A DNA stretch of 21,446 nucleotides, from assembly GCA_036744635.1 (NCBI GenBank), contig DAIOHQ010000059.1, positions 1-21,446 of the forward strand, written 5' to 3'. The position numbers were made by a program, and so were the translations under genes. Each line of letters opens with the position of its first letter. The first letter of the stretch is position 1. A model generated the notes under the pieces. That model was not told where the DNA came from. It saw only the letters and a program-made list of their open reading frames with translations, and did no database searches. The stretch comes from DAIOHQ01 sp036744635 (GTDB taxonomy: Bacteria; Planctomycetota; Phycisphaerae; Tepidisphaerales; Tepidisphaeraceae). Shown one piece after another: positions 1 through 6,774 of this stretch.

Positions 1-69
1 GGCAAGCCTCAATTAATCCCCGCGGCGCGCCCACCGTTCGTGGGGAAGGTCACTCCGGGAGATCGCGTG

Positions 70-411
70 CTACAGGGGGGTGTGGAAGAGGGCGATGATC
101 GCGGCCATCCAGAGCAGGGCGAGGAAGATGGCGGTGACGGCGAGATGATCGGCCCGTTTGGGATGGGGGTTGTTGTCCGCCTGGATGATGGCGATCAGGG
201 CCAGGAAGATGGGGGTCAACAGCGCGCCCACGAGCAGCGAAAAGCCGATGATCACCCCGAGCTTTTCGTGGGATCCCATGTTGGCCAGTACGCAGAGCCC
301 AGCGCCCACCGGCCCGCTGACGATCGCGGCGAGCAGGCTTATCAGCGGAAGCCGGCTCTGGCGGCTCGGGGCCACGGGAGTGGGATCGCGGTAGGGGAGG
401 ATGGTCTGCAT
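70..411 (-). CDS. Small two-to-three-helix membrane protein, function unknown
   Basis: A 113-residue protein. The first 20 residues are polar and proline/arginine-containing and look cytoplasmic. They are followed by hydrophobic stretches near residues 23-45, 53-75 and 90-110, so an integral inner-membrane protein with three helices is likely. The middle linker is charged and contains NNPHPKRADH. Such short multi-helix proteins of DUF4190-like appearance are common in Planctomycetota, but I do not recognise the family firmly and assign no function. No Shine-Dalgarno is visible before the ATG; a TAAACT box lies 7 nt upstream instead, which would suit a leaderless message. It ends with TAG. The downstream neighbour lies outside the window. 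Confidence 0.6.
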   Translation of the reverse strand: MQTILPYRDPTPVAPSRQSRLPLISLLAAIVSGPVGAGLCVLANMGSHEKLGVIIGFSLLVGALLTPIFLALIAIIQADNNPHPKRADHLAVTAIFLALLWMAAIIALFHTPL

Positions 412-418
412 GGCGGGG

Positions 419-424
419 AGTTTA
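419..424 (-). promoter_or_regulatory. Possible -10 box of the small membrane protein gene (leaderless)
   Basis: TAAACT on the minus strand, separated from the ATG by 7 nt. It matches 4 of 6 consensus bases. No convincing -35 element was found. It is listed because the same spacing recurs before hisC, folD and the M50 protease gene. Confidence 0.25.
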
Positions 425-539
425 GCAGAAGAGCGCGGCGTGGGGCGAAGAGGGCGCGGCGGGGCGGGCGCGGGAGGCGGAAGAACGCTTGCGCTCTGGC
501 CTGTTGTGCGGAATACCGCTCAATGCCGTGAGTACACGG

Positions 540-563
540 GCACGGGTTGGAAACCCGTGCTAC
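540..563. repeat. CACGGG palindrome, copy 1
   Basis: A hairpin with arms CACGGGTT and AACCCGTG around a GGA loop, with the flank GCTAC on the right. It is one of the dispersed CACGGG-type palindromes found at 5433, 5473, 8146, 8216, 13057, 13105, 13178, 15531 and 15688. It lies in the 264-nt gap downstream of the decarboxylase gene and could act as a terminator-like RNA hairpin, though it has no U-tract. Confidence 0.8.
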
Positions 564-675
564 GAGTTTGCCGGCCACGCCGCCAGCCGATTGCATCCTT
601 CGCGGGAAATTTTCTTCGCCGCTTGGCGGCTTGGCGGTGGAAACGTCTTGCTCCCGCGCCGCCACGCCGCCCGAT

Positions 676-1668
676 TTACCCTTCCTTCCGCCGCGCCTTG
701 GCCCCCGGTATTCCGGGGGAATTGCCCACCGCAGGTGTGAGTTGGTCGCGGTAGAATTCTATCATTTTGGCCAGGCCCTTTTTTCTGGGGACAACCGGGG
801 TCCAGCCCAGCAGGTGTTTGGCGCGGGTGATATCCGGGCAGCGGATGCGGGGGTCATCGGGGGGCATGGGCTGGAAGATGATCTGGCTTTTGCTGGTGGG
901 GATGAGTTCGAGGATTTCCTTGGCGATCTGCAGGATGGTCACCTCGTCGGGGTTGCCGAGGTTGATGGGTTCGATGAAGTCGTTCTCCATCACCGCGTTG
1001 ATGCCGCGCACCAGGTCCGAGACGTAGCAGAGGCTGCGGGTTTGTTTGCCCTCGCCGAAGACGGTCATCGGTTCATCATTCAAAGCCTGGCGGATGAAGG
1101 AGATCACCACCCGGCCATCATAGGGGTCCATGCGCGGGCCATAGGTGTTGAAGATGCGGATCAGGCGGGTATCAGCGCTGAGTTCGCGGTGGTAGGCCAT
1201 GGTGCAGGCCTCGCTGAAGCGCTTGGCCTCATCGTACATGCTGCGCAGGCCGATGGGGTTGACGTTGCCCCAGTAGTCCTCGCGCTGGGGATGGACGGCG
1301 GGGTCGCCATAGCATTCGCTGGTGCTGGCCATCAGGAAGCGGCTGGTCTTTTCGATGGCCAGTTCCAGCAGGTTCCAGGTTCCCTGGCTGTTGACCTTGA
1401 GGGTGGCGACCTGGTGCCTGACGTAGCCGACCGGCGAGGCGGGGGAGGCCATGTGGTAGATGCGGTCGACCGGTCCGTCGATTTTCAGCGGCTGGATGAC
1501 ATCCGCCTCGCGGAAGGAGTAGCGCCCGTTGGCGGCGAGATGGGCGATGTTCTCGCGTTTGCCGGTGATGAAATTGTCGACGCCGACGATGTCGTGGCCC
1601 TGGCCGAGGAGCAGGTCGGTGAGATGGGAGGCGAGAAATCCCGCCGCCCCGGAGATCAGGATGCGCAT
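676..1668 (-). CDS. UDP-glucuronate decarboxylase-like NAD-dependent sugar epimerase/dehydratase (extended SDR)
   Basis: A 330-residue extended short-chain dehydrogenase/reductase. The Rossmann motif G7-A-A-G-F-L-A-S-H opens the protein, and D31 is placed to bind the adenosine ribose of NAD. The MASTSECYG segment (residues 113-121) supplies the Ser/Thr, and YDEAK gives the catalytic pair Y145 and K149. The segment around ENDFIEPINLGNPDEVTI is typical of UDP-xylose synthase/UDP-glucuronate decarboxylase, which turns UDP-glucuronate into UDP-xylose with CO2 release in the cytoplasm. A dTDP-glucose 4,6-dehydratase or other epimerase cannot be excluded from sequence alone. The length fits the family. 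A glycosyltransferase gene lies upstream on the same strand, across a 339-nt repeat-filled gap, which suggests a role in cell-envelope glycans. No clear Shine-Dalgarno precedes the ATG. Confidence 0.85.
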   Translation of the reverse strand: MRILISGAAGFLASHLTDLLLGQGHDIVGVDNFITGKRENIAHLAANGRYSFREADVIQPLKIDGPVDRIYHMASPASPVGYVRHQVATLKVNSQGTWNLLELAIEKTSRFLMASTSECYGDPAVHPQREDYWGNVNPIGLRSMYDEAKRFSEACTMAYHRELSADTRLIRIFNTYGPRMDPYDGRVVISFIRQALNDEPMTVFGEGKQTRSLCYVSDLVRGINAVMENDFIEPINLGNPDEVTILQIAKEILELIPTSKSQIIFQPMPPDDPRIRCPDITRAKHLLGWTPVVPRKKGLAKMIEFYRDQLTPAVGNSPGIPGAKARRKEG

Positions 1669-1710
1669 GGGGGATTGCTGTATCAGGAAATCGGGGGAAG
1701 ATCAATTGGA

Positions 1711-1756
1711 GGAAGTCAGTAGTCAGTGGTCAGTAGTTGGTAGTCAGAGGTCAGCA
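1711..1756. repeat. GTCAGT-type short tandem repeat
   Basis: An imperfect tandem array of AGTCAG(T) units including AGTCAGTAGTCAGTGGTCAG. A second array with GTCAGAA units is at 6626-6652. In both cases a larger palindromic repeat follows within about 30 nt. No coding function is seen. Confidence 0.7.
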
Positions 1757-1778
1757 GGCGTGAGGCGGAGCATACGGG

Positions 1779-1989
1779 ATTCACCGCGGACGCAGAGAGC
1801 GCAGAGAACAAAGCAGAAAATGAGCCACAGATAAACACAGATGGACACAGATGAAGAAAGACAAGAGATAATGTTCCGCGCCTTGGCTTTGCTTTCTTAT
1901 CTGTGCTCATCTGTGCCCCATCTGTGGCAAAAATTCTTCTCTGCGCTCTTCTCCTTGGTGCCGTCCGCAGGACCGTCTCGGCGGTGAAT
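1779..1989. repeat. Nested palindromic repeat element (outer ATTCACCGC arms, inner CACAGAT arms)
   Basis: The outer arms run from ATTCACCGCGGACGCAGAG at 1779 to GCGGTGAAT ending at 1989, with GCAGAG/CTCTGC complementarity inside them. Nested within is a second inverted repeat, 1825-1860 against 1892-1927, built of CACAGAT units read outward and ATCTGTG units read back. The element fills nearly all the gap between the glycosyltransferase and the sugar decarboxylase genes. No gene is seen in this gap. Related elements lie at 2922-3120 and 20023-20187. Confidence 0.8.
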
Positions 1990-2007
1990 AATCTGGGGCT
2001 TGGGGGG

Positions 2008-2835
2008 TCAGTCGCGGAAGCGGAAGCGGATGATGGTGAGGATGGCCTTGACGCCGTCCTTCCAGGTGATTTTTTTGCCTTCTTCGTAGCTGCGGCCGTA
2101 GTAGGCGACGCCGACTTCGTAGATGCGCAGGCGCGGGCGCATCTTGGCGATCTTGGCGGTGATCTCCGGCTCGAAGCCGAAGCGGTTGCACTTGACGGTG
2201 ATGCGGTCGAGGACATCCTTGCGGAAGACCTTGTAGCAGACCTCCATATCCGTGAGGTTCAGGTTGGTGAACATGTTGCTCATCCAGGTGAGGAACTTGT
2301 TGCCGACGGTGTGCCAGTAGTAGAGGACGCGGTGGGGCTCGCCGATGAAGCGGCTGCCGTAGACCACATCGGCCTTGCGCTCGACGATGGGCTGCAGGAG
2401 CTTGGAATAGTCATCGGGATCGTACTCGAGGTCGGCATCCTGGATGATGATGACGTCGCCGCCGGCCTGCTTGAAGCCATCGCGCAGGGCAGCGCCTTTG
2501 CCCTGGTTCTCCGGCTTGTGGATGATCTTGAAGTCGGCTTCGGGAAAGAGGGCGGGGAGCTCATCGAGCTGGGCGGCGGTGCCGTCTTTGGAGCAGTCGT
2601 TGACGCAGATGATCTCGCGGCGGATGCCATCGGGCAGGGGGGCGCGCACCACCAGGGCGATGAGCTGCTGGATGGTCGCGGCTTCGTTGTAGACCGGAAC
2701 GACGATGGAAACGCTGGTAATCCGCTCCGTGGCCGCCTCAATTCTGCCATTGTTGCGCGCTACGTGCTCAAGCTCCGCCCGAGACAACAACACCGGCTGT
2801 TCCGTGAGTGTACTCATATCCGACCGCGATGACAT
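2008..2835 (-). CDS. Family 2 glycosyltransferase, DPM1/polyprenyl-phosphate glycosyltransferase type
   Basis: A 275-residue GT-A fold enzyme. VPVYNE (46-51) starts the nucleotide-binding domain, VNDCSKDGT (78-86) follows, and QDADLEYDPDDY holds the DAD metal-binding motif at D133-D135. The later TDMEVCYKVF segment is typical of bacterial homologues of dolichyl-phosphate mannose synthase. There are no C-terminal transmembrane helices, so it is probably a soluble or peripheral enzyme. It is expected to move a sugar from an NDP-sugar to a polyprenyl phosphate at the inner face of the membrane; donor and acceptor are not predictable here. The ATG at 2835 is preferred because AAGGGGGG lies just upstream with good spacing. 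A later ATG (residue 7) is possible. It is on the same strand as, and upstream of, the sugar nucleotide decarboxylase gene. Confidence 0.88.
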   Translation of the reverse strand: MSSRSDMSTLTEQPVLLSRAELEHVARNNGRIEAATERITSVSIVVPVYNEAATIQQLIALVVRAPLPDGIRREIICVNDCSKDGTAAQLDELPALFPEADFKIIHKPENQGKGAALRDGFKQAGGDVIIIQDADLEYDPDDYSKLLQPIVERKADVVYGSRFIGEPHRVLYYWHTVGNKFLTWMSNMFTNLNLTDMEVCYKVFRKDVLDRITVKCNRFGFEPEITAKIAKMRPRLRIYEVGVAYYGRSYEEGKKITWKDGVKAILTIIRFRFRD

Positions 2836-2921
2836 ACGCCCCCCTTGTATCCCTGCCCCCTGTACCAGTCCCAGAGAATGTACCCGCCAGCGGGGGCAAT
2901 GTTTAGGGGGGAAAATTCGGG

Positions 2922-3120
2922 ATTCACCGCGGAGCGGCAGAGAAGAAAGAATACAGTGTAAGGCGCCAACGTGTCATGCTGAGGTACTCCGAAGAATCTG
3001 GACTGTTCCTGCAGCCCACCCAGATCCTTCGGAGTACCTCAGGATGACATTTTCATGCCATAGCTTCTTCTCTGCGCTCTCTTCCTTGTTGCTGTCCGCA
3101 GGACCGGCTCTGCGGTGAAT
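2922..3120. repeat. Nested palindromic repeat element (outer ATTCACCGC arms, inner GAGGTACTCCGAAG arms)
   Basis: The outer arms ATTCACCGC (2922) and GCGGTGAAT (ending 3120), plus the GCAGAGAAG/CTTCTCTGC flanks, match the element at 1779-1989. The inside differs: here a hairpin at 2972-3049 has arms containing GAGGTACTCCGAAG and CTTCGGAGTACCTC. The inner hairpin also occurs alone at 6677-6756. The gap 2836-3443 holds this element, a start-less coding-like tract at 3129-3302, and the leader of the pilin-like gene. Confidence 0.8.
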
Positions 3121-3128
3121 TCTCTGTG

Positions 3129-3302
3129 TTAATCCAGGATGACTTTGATGCGCTCGTCGAGGTCTTCTTCTGCGATGAACTCCAGGGCGGCCTCGCTTAG
3201 GGGTTCATCATCGGTTCCTTCTATGACGATGGGAGCGGGGAGGGGGGCGGAAGCGGCGAGGGAAGCTGGGCAAGCCTGGGTTTGGGGGAGATTTCTCCGC
3301 GT
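3129..3302 (-). pseudogene. Possible C-terminal remnant of an unidentified acidic protein
   Basis: This open frame of 57 codons ends in TAA at 3129-3131 and is bounded upstream by a stop at 3303-3305. It contains no ATG, GTG or TTG start. Its final 30 residues are rich in Asp and Glu (for example GTDDEPLSEAALEF, then EEDLDERIKVILD) and look like a real protein tail. The upstream half is proline/alanine-rich and less convincing. It may be the tail of a gene broken by rearrangement beside the repeat element, or chance. I do not recognise the family. Confidence 0.25.
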
Positions 3303-3443
3303 TCATTTGATATAGTGAGTCCGGCGACTCCGCTTACGGCGCCGCCGGCAATTCGTGGTCGCGGGCCGTTTCGTGGGCGGCGACCGTCCGCGGGAATCAA
3401 AGCCCGCTTTGAGCACTTCGGGGAGCATTTCAGGAGATCAGCC

Positions 3444-4295
3444 ATGCGTCGAATGTTGCGCACGCTTCGCGGGAACCCGGCCCGGCGCGGTTTCACCCTG
3501 GTGGAACTGCTGGTGGTGATCGGCATCATCACGGTCCTTATCGCCATGCTGTTGCCGGCGCTGAGCCGGGCGCGGCAGAGCGCGCTGACCGTCAGTTGCA
3601 TGAGCAACCTGCGGCAGATCCACATGGGACTGCTGCAGTACATGAACCAGAACGGCGGGTGGATGGTTCACGATGTGGATCCCTGGGATGGGGACCTGAG
3701 CGGGGCGTTCGCCGACTGGAAGGGGTTCGGCTGGACCAACGTGTATGTGAATACCATCGCCCCCAAAAACACCTGGAGCTCGATGGTCGACCAGATGCAG
3801 GCGCCGCGGGATGAGTATCGTAAGACGGCGGCCACGCTGGGCTGCCCGGTGGATCAGTGGTTCGCCGGCCGCACAGCGCGGACGAGTTACGGCTTCCCCT
3901 ATGTCACCTGGCAGTATGCCCGCAGCAAGGTGATGAACTAGCCGGGGCAGAACAGCTATTTCGTGGCGGCGACGAAGTTCAACGCCGTCCGCCGGCCGAC
4001 CGATTCGGTGATGTTCACCGAACAGTTGGCACATGGCGGGTGGACGGTGATCGACAGCAACGACCTGCTGGCCAGCTATCACCGGCAGGACTACGTGACC
4101 GGAGGGTACGGCGATGCGATCTTCGCCCATCCCGGTAAAGAGACGACCAAGACCACCGCATTGGAATATTTCCAGGGGAAGCTGAACTACCTGTTTTTCG
4201 ATGGCCATGTCGAGACCCGGCATCGCCCGCCGTACAGCTTTGGCGGGACCAACCCCTGGGGCCTGCCGACCTATGCCCAGTTTGTGGGGGGATGA
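3444..4295 (+). pseudogene. Type IV pilin-like secreted protein (prepilin N-terminal methylation domain) interrupted by an in-frame TAG
   Basis: The chosen ATG has AGGAGA 6 nt upstream. The N-terminus RRGFTLVELLVVIGIITVLI is a textbook prepilin leader: G followed by FTLVE for cleavage and N-methylation, then a hydrophobic helix. The middle has SCMSNLRQIHMGLLQYMNQNGG, and the end has LFFDGHVETR, as in the large planctomycete family of pseudopilin-like exported proteins. An amber codon at 3939-3941 (codon 166) splits it into 165 residues and a further 117 codons in the same frame, which carry the conserved C-terminus. The DNA shows no frameshift. The full product would be about 283 residues, normal for the family. 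TAG ends several neighbouring genes, so it is a genuine stop here. A CAG-to-TAG nonsense mutation, a sequencing error or partial readthrough could each explain it. Confidence 0.8.
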
Positions 4296-4353
4296 GTGGT
4301 GGCGATTAGGGGATGATTTTCCCGGACTGGGCTCAATACCAACACATGCTGTC

Positions 4354-4821
4354 CTAGTTGATTACAATCGAAAAGACGATCAAGTCTGCCAACGATGCGA
4401 GTAGGCAACAGGCTGCCAGCAGCCATCGCGATTCCAGTCGGCGCAGGTATCGCCAACACTTGAGCCAGAGCAGGATGAGCGCCGTCATAACGACCAGGCC
4501 AATGCTGTTCACCCATAGGAATTTTTCAAAGCCGTAGCGCTGATGGTTATAGAAAATCTTGACGACGCCGTAGATTAAGAGAAGCCCGTTCAATCCCGCG
4601 CCGGCCGAAAGGAAAATCAGCCCCGCAAGTGGCGCGGCCTGACGGGGATCGGCGCTGCGGACCAGCAGCACAAGCCTTTCGCCACACTCCGGGCAGGTTG
4701 CACTGGTGAGATTGCGCAGGTTGTATTGGCAAGATGGGCAGGCAACGTCGCGCTCGGCGAGATATTCGCGGAGCAAATCAGTTCCCGAACGCATCGCATC
4801 CAGCGGCATGGCTTTATCCAT
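4354..4821 (-). CDS. Zinc-ribbon membrane protein coupled to hisB, function unknown
   Basis: A 155-residue protein. A cytoplasmic zinc ribbon, C28-P-S-C31 and C43-P-E-C46, is followed by four hydrophobic helices at about 62-85, 97-118 and (a closely spaced pair) 127-153. This layout, with CPxCxYNLRxL near the N-terminus, recurs in many Phycisphaerae and other Planctomycetota proteins of unknown role. The ATG overlaps the hisB stop in the 8-nt string ATGGATAA, which implies translational coupling and a shared transcript. Whether it acts with histidine synthesis is not shown; it may simply be the last gene of the operon. A second in-frame ATG lies at codon 5. Confidence 0.75.
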   Translation of the reverse strand: MDKAMPLDAMRSGTDLLREYLAERDVACPSCQYNLRNLTSATCPECGERLVLLVRSADPRQAAPLAGLIFLSAGAGLNGLLLIYGVVKIFYNHQRYGFEKFLWVNSIGLVVMTALILLWLKCWRYLRRLESRWLLAACCLLASLADLIVFSIVIN

Positions 4822-5422
4822 TCAGCGAGCCTTTGGTGCTGGGGACGCCGGGGTTGCGCGGGTCGGGGGAGGTGGCTTGGCGCAGGGACTTGGCGACGGC
4901 TTTGAAGATGGCCTCGGCGATGTGGTGGTTGTTGACGCCGTAGGGGACGGTGATGTGCAGGTTCATCTTGGCGCTGGTGGCGAAGGCCTTGAAAAATTCC
5001 TCGACCAGCTCAACCGGGAACTGGCCGATGGTCTCGCCGCTGAAGGTGACGCGGAAGACGAAGGCGGGGCGGCCGGAGAGATCGATGGCCACCTGGGCGA
5101 GGGTCTCATCCATGGGGACGATTGCCCATCCGTAGCGGTGGATGCCGCGCTTGTCGCCGAGGCATTTGTCGAGCAGTTGGCCGAGGACGATGCCGACATC
5201 CTCGACGGTGTGGTGGGAGTCGACGTGCAGGTCGCCCTCGGCGTTGACGGTGAGGTCGATGAGGCTGTGGCGGCCGAGCAGGTCGAGCATGTGGTCGAAG
5301 AAGCCGACGCCGGTCTCGATGGAGGTCTGGCCGGCGCCGTCGAGGTTTATCGACGCGGAGACCTTGGTCTCCTTGGTCTGGCGGGAGAGGTCGGCCTGGC
5401 GGGAGGGGCTGCGTTTACTCAT
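4814..5422 (-). CDS. hisB: Imidazoleglycerol-phosphate dehydratase
   Basis: A 202-residue monofunctional HisB. It removes water from imidazole glycerol phosphate to give imidazole acetol phosphate (histidine pathway, cytoplasm, a Mn-dependent 24-mer in known enzymes). The motifs are GVGFFDHML (38-46), DSHHTVED (68-75) and, in the second half, NNHHIAEA, which together supply the metal-binding His and acidic residues of the duplicated fold. There is no N-terminal HAD phosphatase domain as in the E. coli fusion. It lies downstream of hisC, 75 nt away, and most of that gap is two inverted copies of a palindrome. Its stop overlaps the start of the zinc-ribbon membrane gene. Confidence 0.96.
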   Translation of the reverse strand: MSKRSPSRQADLSRQTKETKVSASINLDGAGQTSIETGVGFFDHMLDLLGRHSLIDLTVNAEGDLHVDSHHTVEDVGIVLGQLLDKCLGDKRGIHRYGWAIVPMDETLAQVAIDLSGRPAFVFRVTFSGETIGQFPVELVEEFFKAFATSAKMNLHITVPYGVNNHHIAEAIFKAVAKSLRQATSPDPRNPGVPSTKGSLNG

Positions 5423-5432
5423 GGCTTGCCTG

Positions 5433-5495
5433 GTAGCACGGGCGTCTCGCCCGTGACGTTGGTGGTTGCGGACACGGGCGAGACGCCCGTGCTAC
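5433..5495. repeat. Paired CACGGG palindromes between hisC and hisB
   Basis: Two copies, 5433-5455 and 5473-5495, are perfect 23-bp inverted repeats of each other around a 17-nt spacer. Each copy is itself a hairpin, with arms CACGGGCG and CGCCCGTG around a 3-nt loop. They fill 63 of the 75 nt between the hisC stop and the hisB start. The hisC-hisB messenger must therefore carry a long hairpin here, which could reduce hisB expression or protect the hisC 3' end. Confidence 0.85.
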
Positions 5496-5497
5496 GG

Positions 5498-6568
5498 CTA
5501 TGCCGCTTTCTCGGCGGCGCTGAGGGCCTTGATTCCGCCCAGCAGGGCATTGTTTTCCTGGCTGGTGCCGACGGTGATGCGGATCTTGTCATTGAGGCCG
5601 GGCTTATCGAAGTATCGAACCAGAATGCCCTGCTGCTTGAGCCCAAGATAGGCCTCGCGGCCCCGGCCGCCGGGGCAGGTGACCAGGATGAAGTTGGCCT
5701 GGCTGGGTAAAACCGTCCATCCCATCTGGGTGAGTTCGGCCGTGAGGCGCTGGCGCTCGGAGCGGATGTGCTCCCAGCTTCGGCGGGCGGATTCCTGGTC
5801 TTCGATGGCCGCGGTTGCCGCCGCGACCGAGATGGCGTCACAGTTGTAGCTGTCCTTCACCTTCATCATCTCGTCGATCACCTGGGGCTGGGCGATGGCG
5901 TAGCCGAAGCGCAGGCCGGCCAGGGAATAGGCCTTGCTGAGCGTGCGCGAGACCACGATGTTGGCGTGCTGCTTCACCAGGGCGATGCAGTTCTCTTCGG
6001 CGAAGTCGACGTAGGCTTCGTCGATGAGAATGAGTCCCGCGAAAGCGCCCGCGAGTTCGGCAATTTTTTCCGGTGGGACGAAGGTGCCGGTGGGGGCGTT
6101 GGGGTTGGCCAGGAAGATGGCATCGGCCTTGGTGGCCGCCAGGGCCTCAACCGGCAGGGCATATTCCTTGTCCCACTTTACGGGATGCGACTTGGCATCC
6201 TGCAGGCGCGATAGAACCGGATAGAGCGAATAGGTCGGGTCGGGAAAGGCGAGGGCGCCGCCGGGGGGGATGAAGGTGCGGGTGGCGATGGTGAGGATGT
6301 CATCGCTGCCATTGCCGCAGAGGATCATGTCGGCGGTGATGCCCAGCAGTCGGGCTGCGGCCTGACGGAAGCCGTCGGCGGTGGGGTTGGGATAGCGGCG
6401 GAGCATTTCCGCTTCCACCTCGCGGATCGCCTTCATCACCTTGTCGCTGGGAGGATAGGGATTTTCGTTGGTGTTGAGCTTGACCACGCGCTCGCCGGGC
6501 GAAGGCTGCTCGCCGGGAGTGTAGCCGTCCATCTCGCGAATGGTGGAACGAACGAATGTCGGAGCCAT
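5498..6568 (-). CDS. hisC: Histidinol-phosphate aminotransferase
   Basis: A 356-residue class I/II PLP aminotransferase that converts imidazole acetol phosphate plus glutamate to histidinol phosphate. N33-T-N-E-N-P-Y-P-P is the family's substrate-binding start. CGNGSDD binds the PLP phosphate, NPNAPTG and LIDEAYVDF form the cofactor pocket, and SKAYSLAG holds the Schiff-base lysine K212, followed by LRFGYA. Length and order fit HisC. The ATG is preceded by TATAAT 6 nt upstream and TTGCCA 16 nt before that, so transcription may begin at or next to the start codon. No Shine-Dalgarno is visible. This internal promoter would let hisC and hisB be expressed apart from hisD. Confidence 0.95.
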   Translation of the reverse strand: MAPTFVRSTIREMDGYTPGEQPSPGERVVKLNTNENPYPPSDKVMKAIREVEAEMLRRYPNPTADGFRQAAARLLGITADMILCGNGSDDILTIATRTFIPPGGALAFPDPTYSLYPVLSRLQDAKSHPVKWDKEYALPVEALAATKADAIFLANPNAPTGTFVPPEKIAELAGAFAGLILIDEAYVDFAEENCIALVKQHANIVVSRTLSKAYSLAGLRFGYAIAQPQVIDEMMKVKDSYNCDAISVAAATAAIEDQESARRSWEHIRSERQRLTAELTQMGWTVLPSQANFILVTCPGGRGREAYLGLKQQGILVRYFDKPGLNDKIRITVGTSQENNALLGGIKALSAAEKAA

Positions 6569-6574
6569 GGGGGC

Positions 6575-6602
6575 ATTATAGATGTGGGGAGGGTTGTGGC
6601 AA
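6575..6602 (-). promoter_or_regulatory. hisC promoter, probably leaderless
   Basis: On the minus strand TTGCCA (6597-6602), a 16-nt spacer, then TATAAT (6575-6580), a perfect -10. Six nucleotides separate the -10 box from the ATG of hisC. A sigma-70 type start site 6-8 nt after the -10 box would fall on or beside that ATG. Confidence 0.6.
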
Positions 6603-6625
6603 TCGGGATTTGGGTGGGTAGAGGT

Positions 6626-6652
6626 GGAAGTCAGAAGTCAGAAGTCAGAAGG
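6626..6652. repeat. GTCAGAA short tandem repeat
   Basis: Three units of AGTCAGA with a 7- to 8-nt period in the hisD-hisC gap. It is related in composition to the array at 1711-1756 and, like it, sits beside a longer palindromic repeat. Confidence 0.7.
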
Positions 6653-6676
6653 AAGAGTCACGCCGTGACGGAGCGT

Positions 6677-6756
6677 TGTCATGCTGAGGTACTCCGAAGC
6701 ATCTGGGTTGTCCTGGTGATCGGGCCAGATCCTTCATGAGTACATTCAGGATGACA
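6677..6756. repeat. Solo GAGGTACTCCGAAG palindromic repeat
   Basis: The left arm is identical in its first 23 nt to the inner hairpin at 2972-3049 (TGTCATGCTGAGGTACTCCG). The right arm ends in CAGGATGACA but has diverged, with TCATGAGTACATTCAGG where the other copy has TCGGAGTACCTCAGG. Here it stands without the ATTCACCGC outer arms, directly downstream of hisD. Confidence 0.75.
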
Positions 6757-6774
6757 GCGCGCATGGTCAGTCGC

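Noticed and set aside
547..1722. A 391-codon plus-strand open frame over the sugar decarboxylase
   Set aside because: Antisense shadow with no recognisable motif; the minus strand has the SDR motifs.
1711..3120. CRISPR array
   Set aside because: The repeats are palindromic, irregularly spaced and not separated by uniform unique spacers; no cas genes are near.
3939..3941. Genome-wide reassignment of TAG to an amino acid
   Set aside because: TAG ends several intact genes in the window at family-appropriate lengths, so it is used as a stop.
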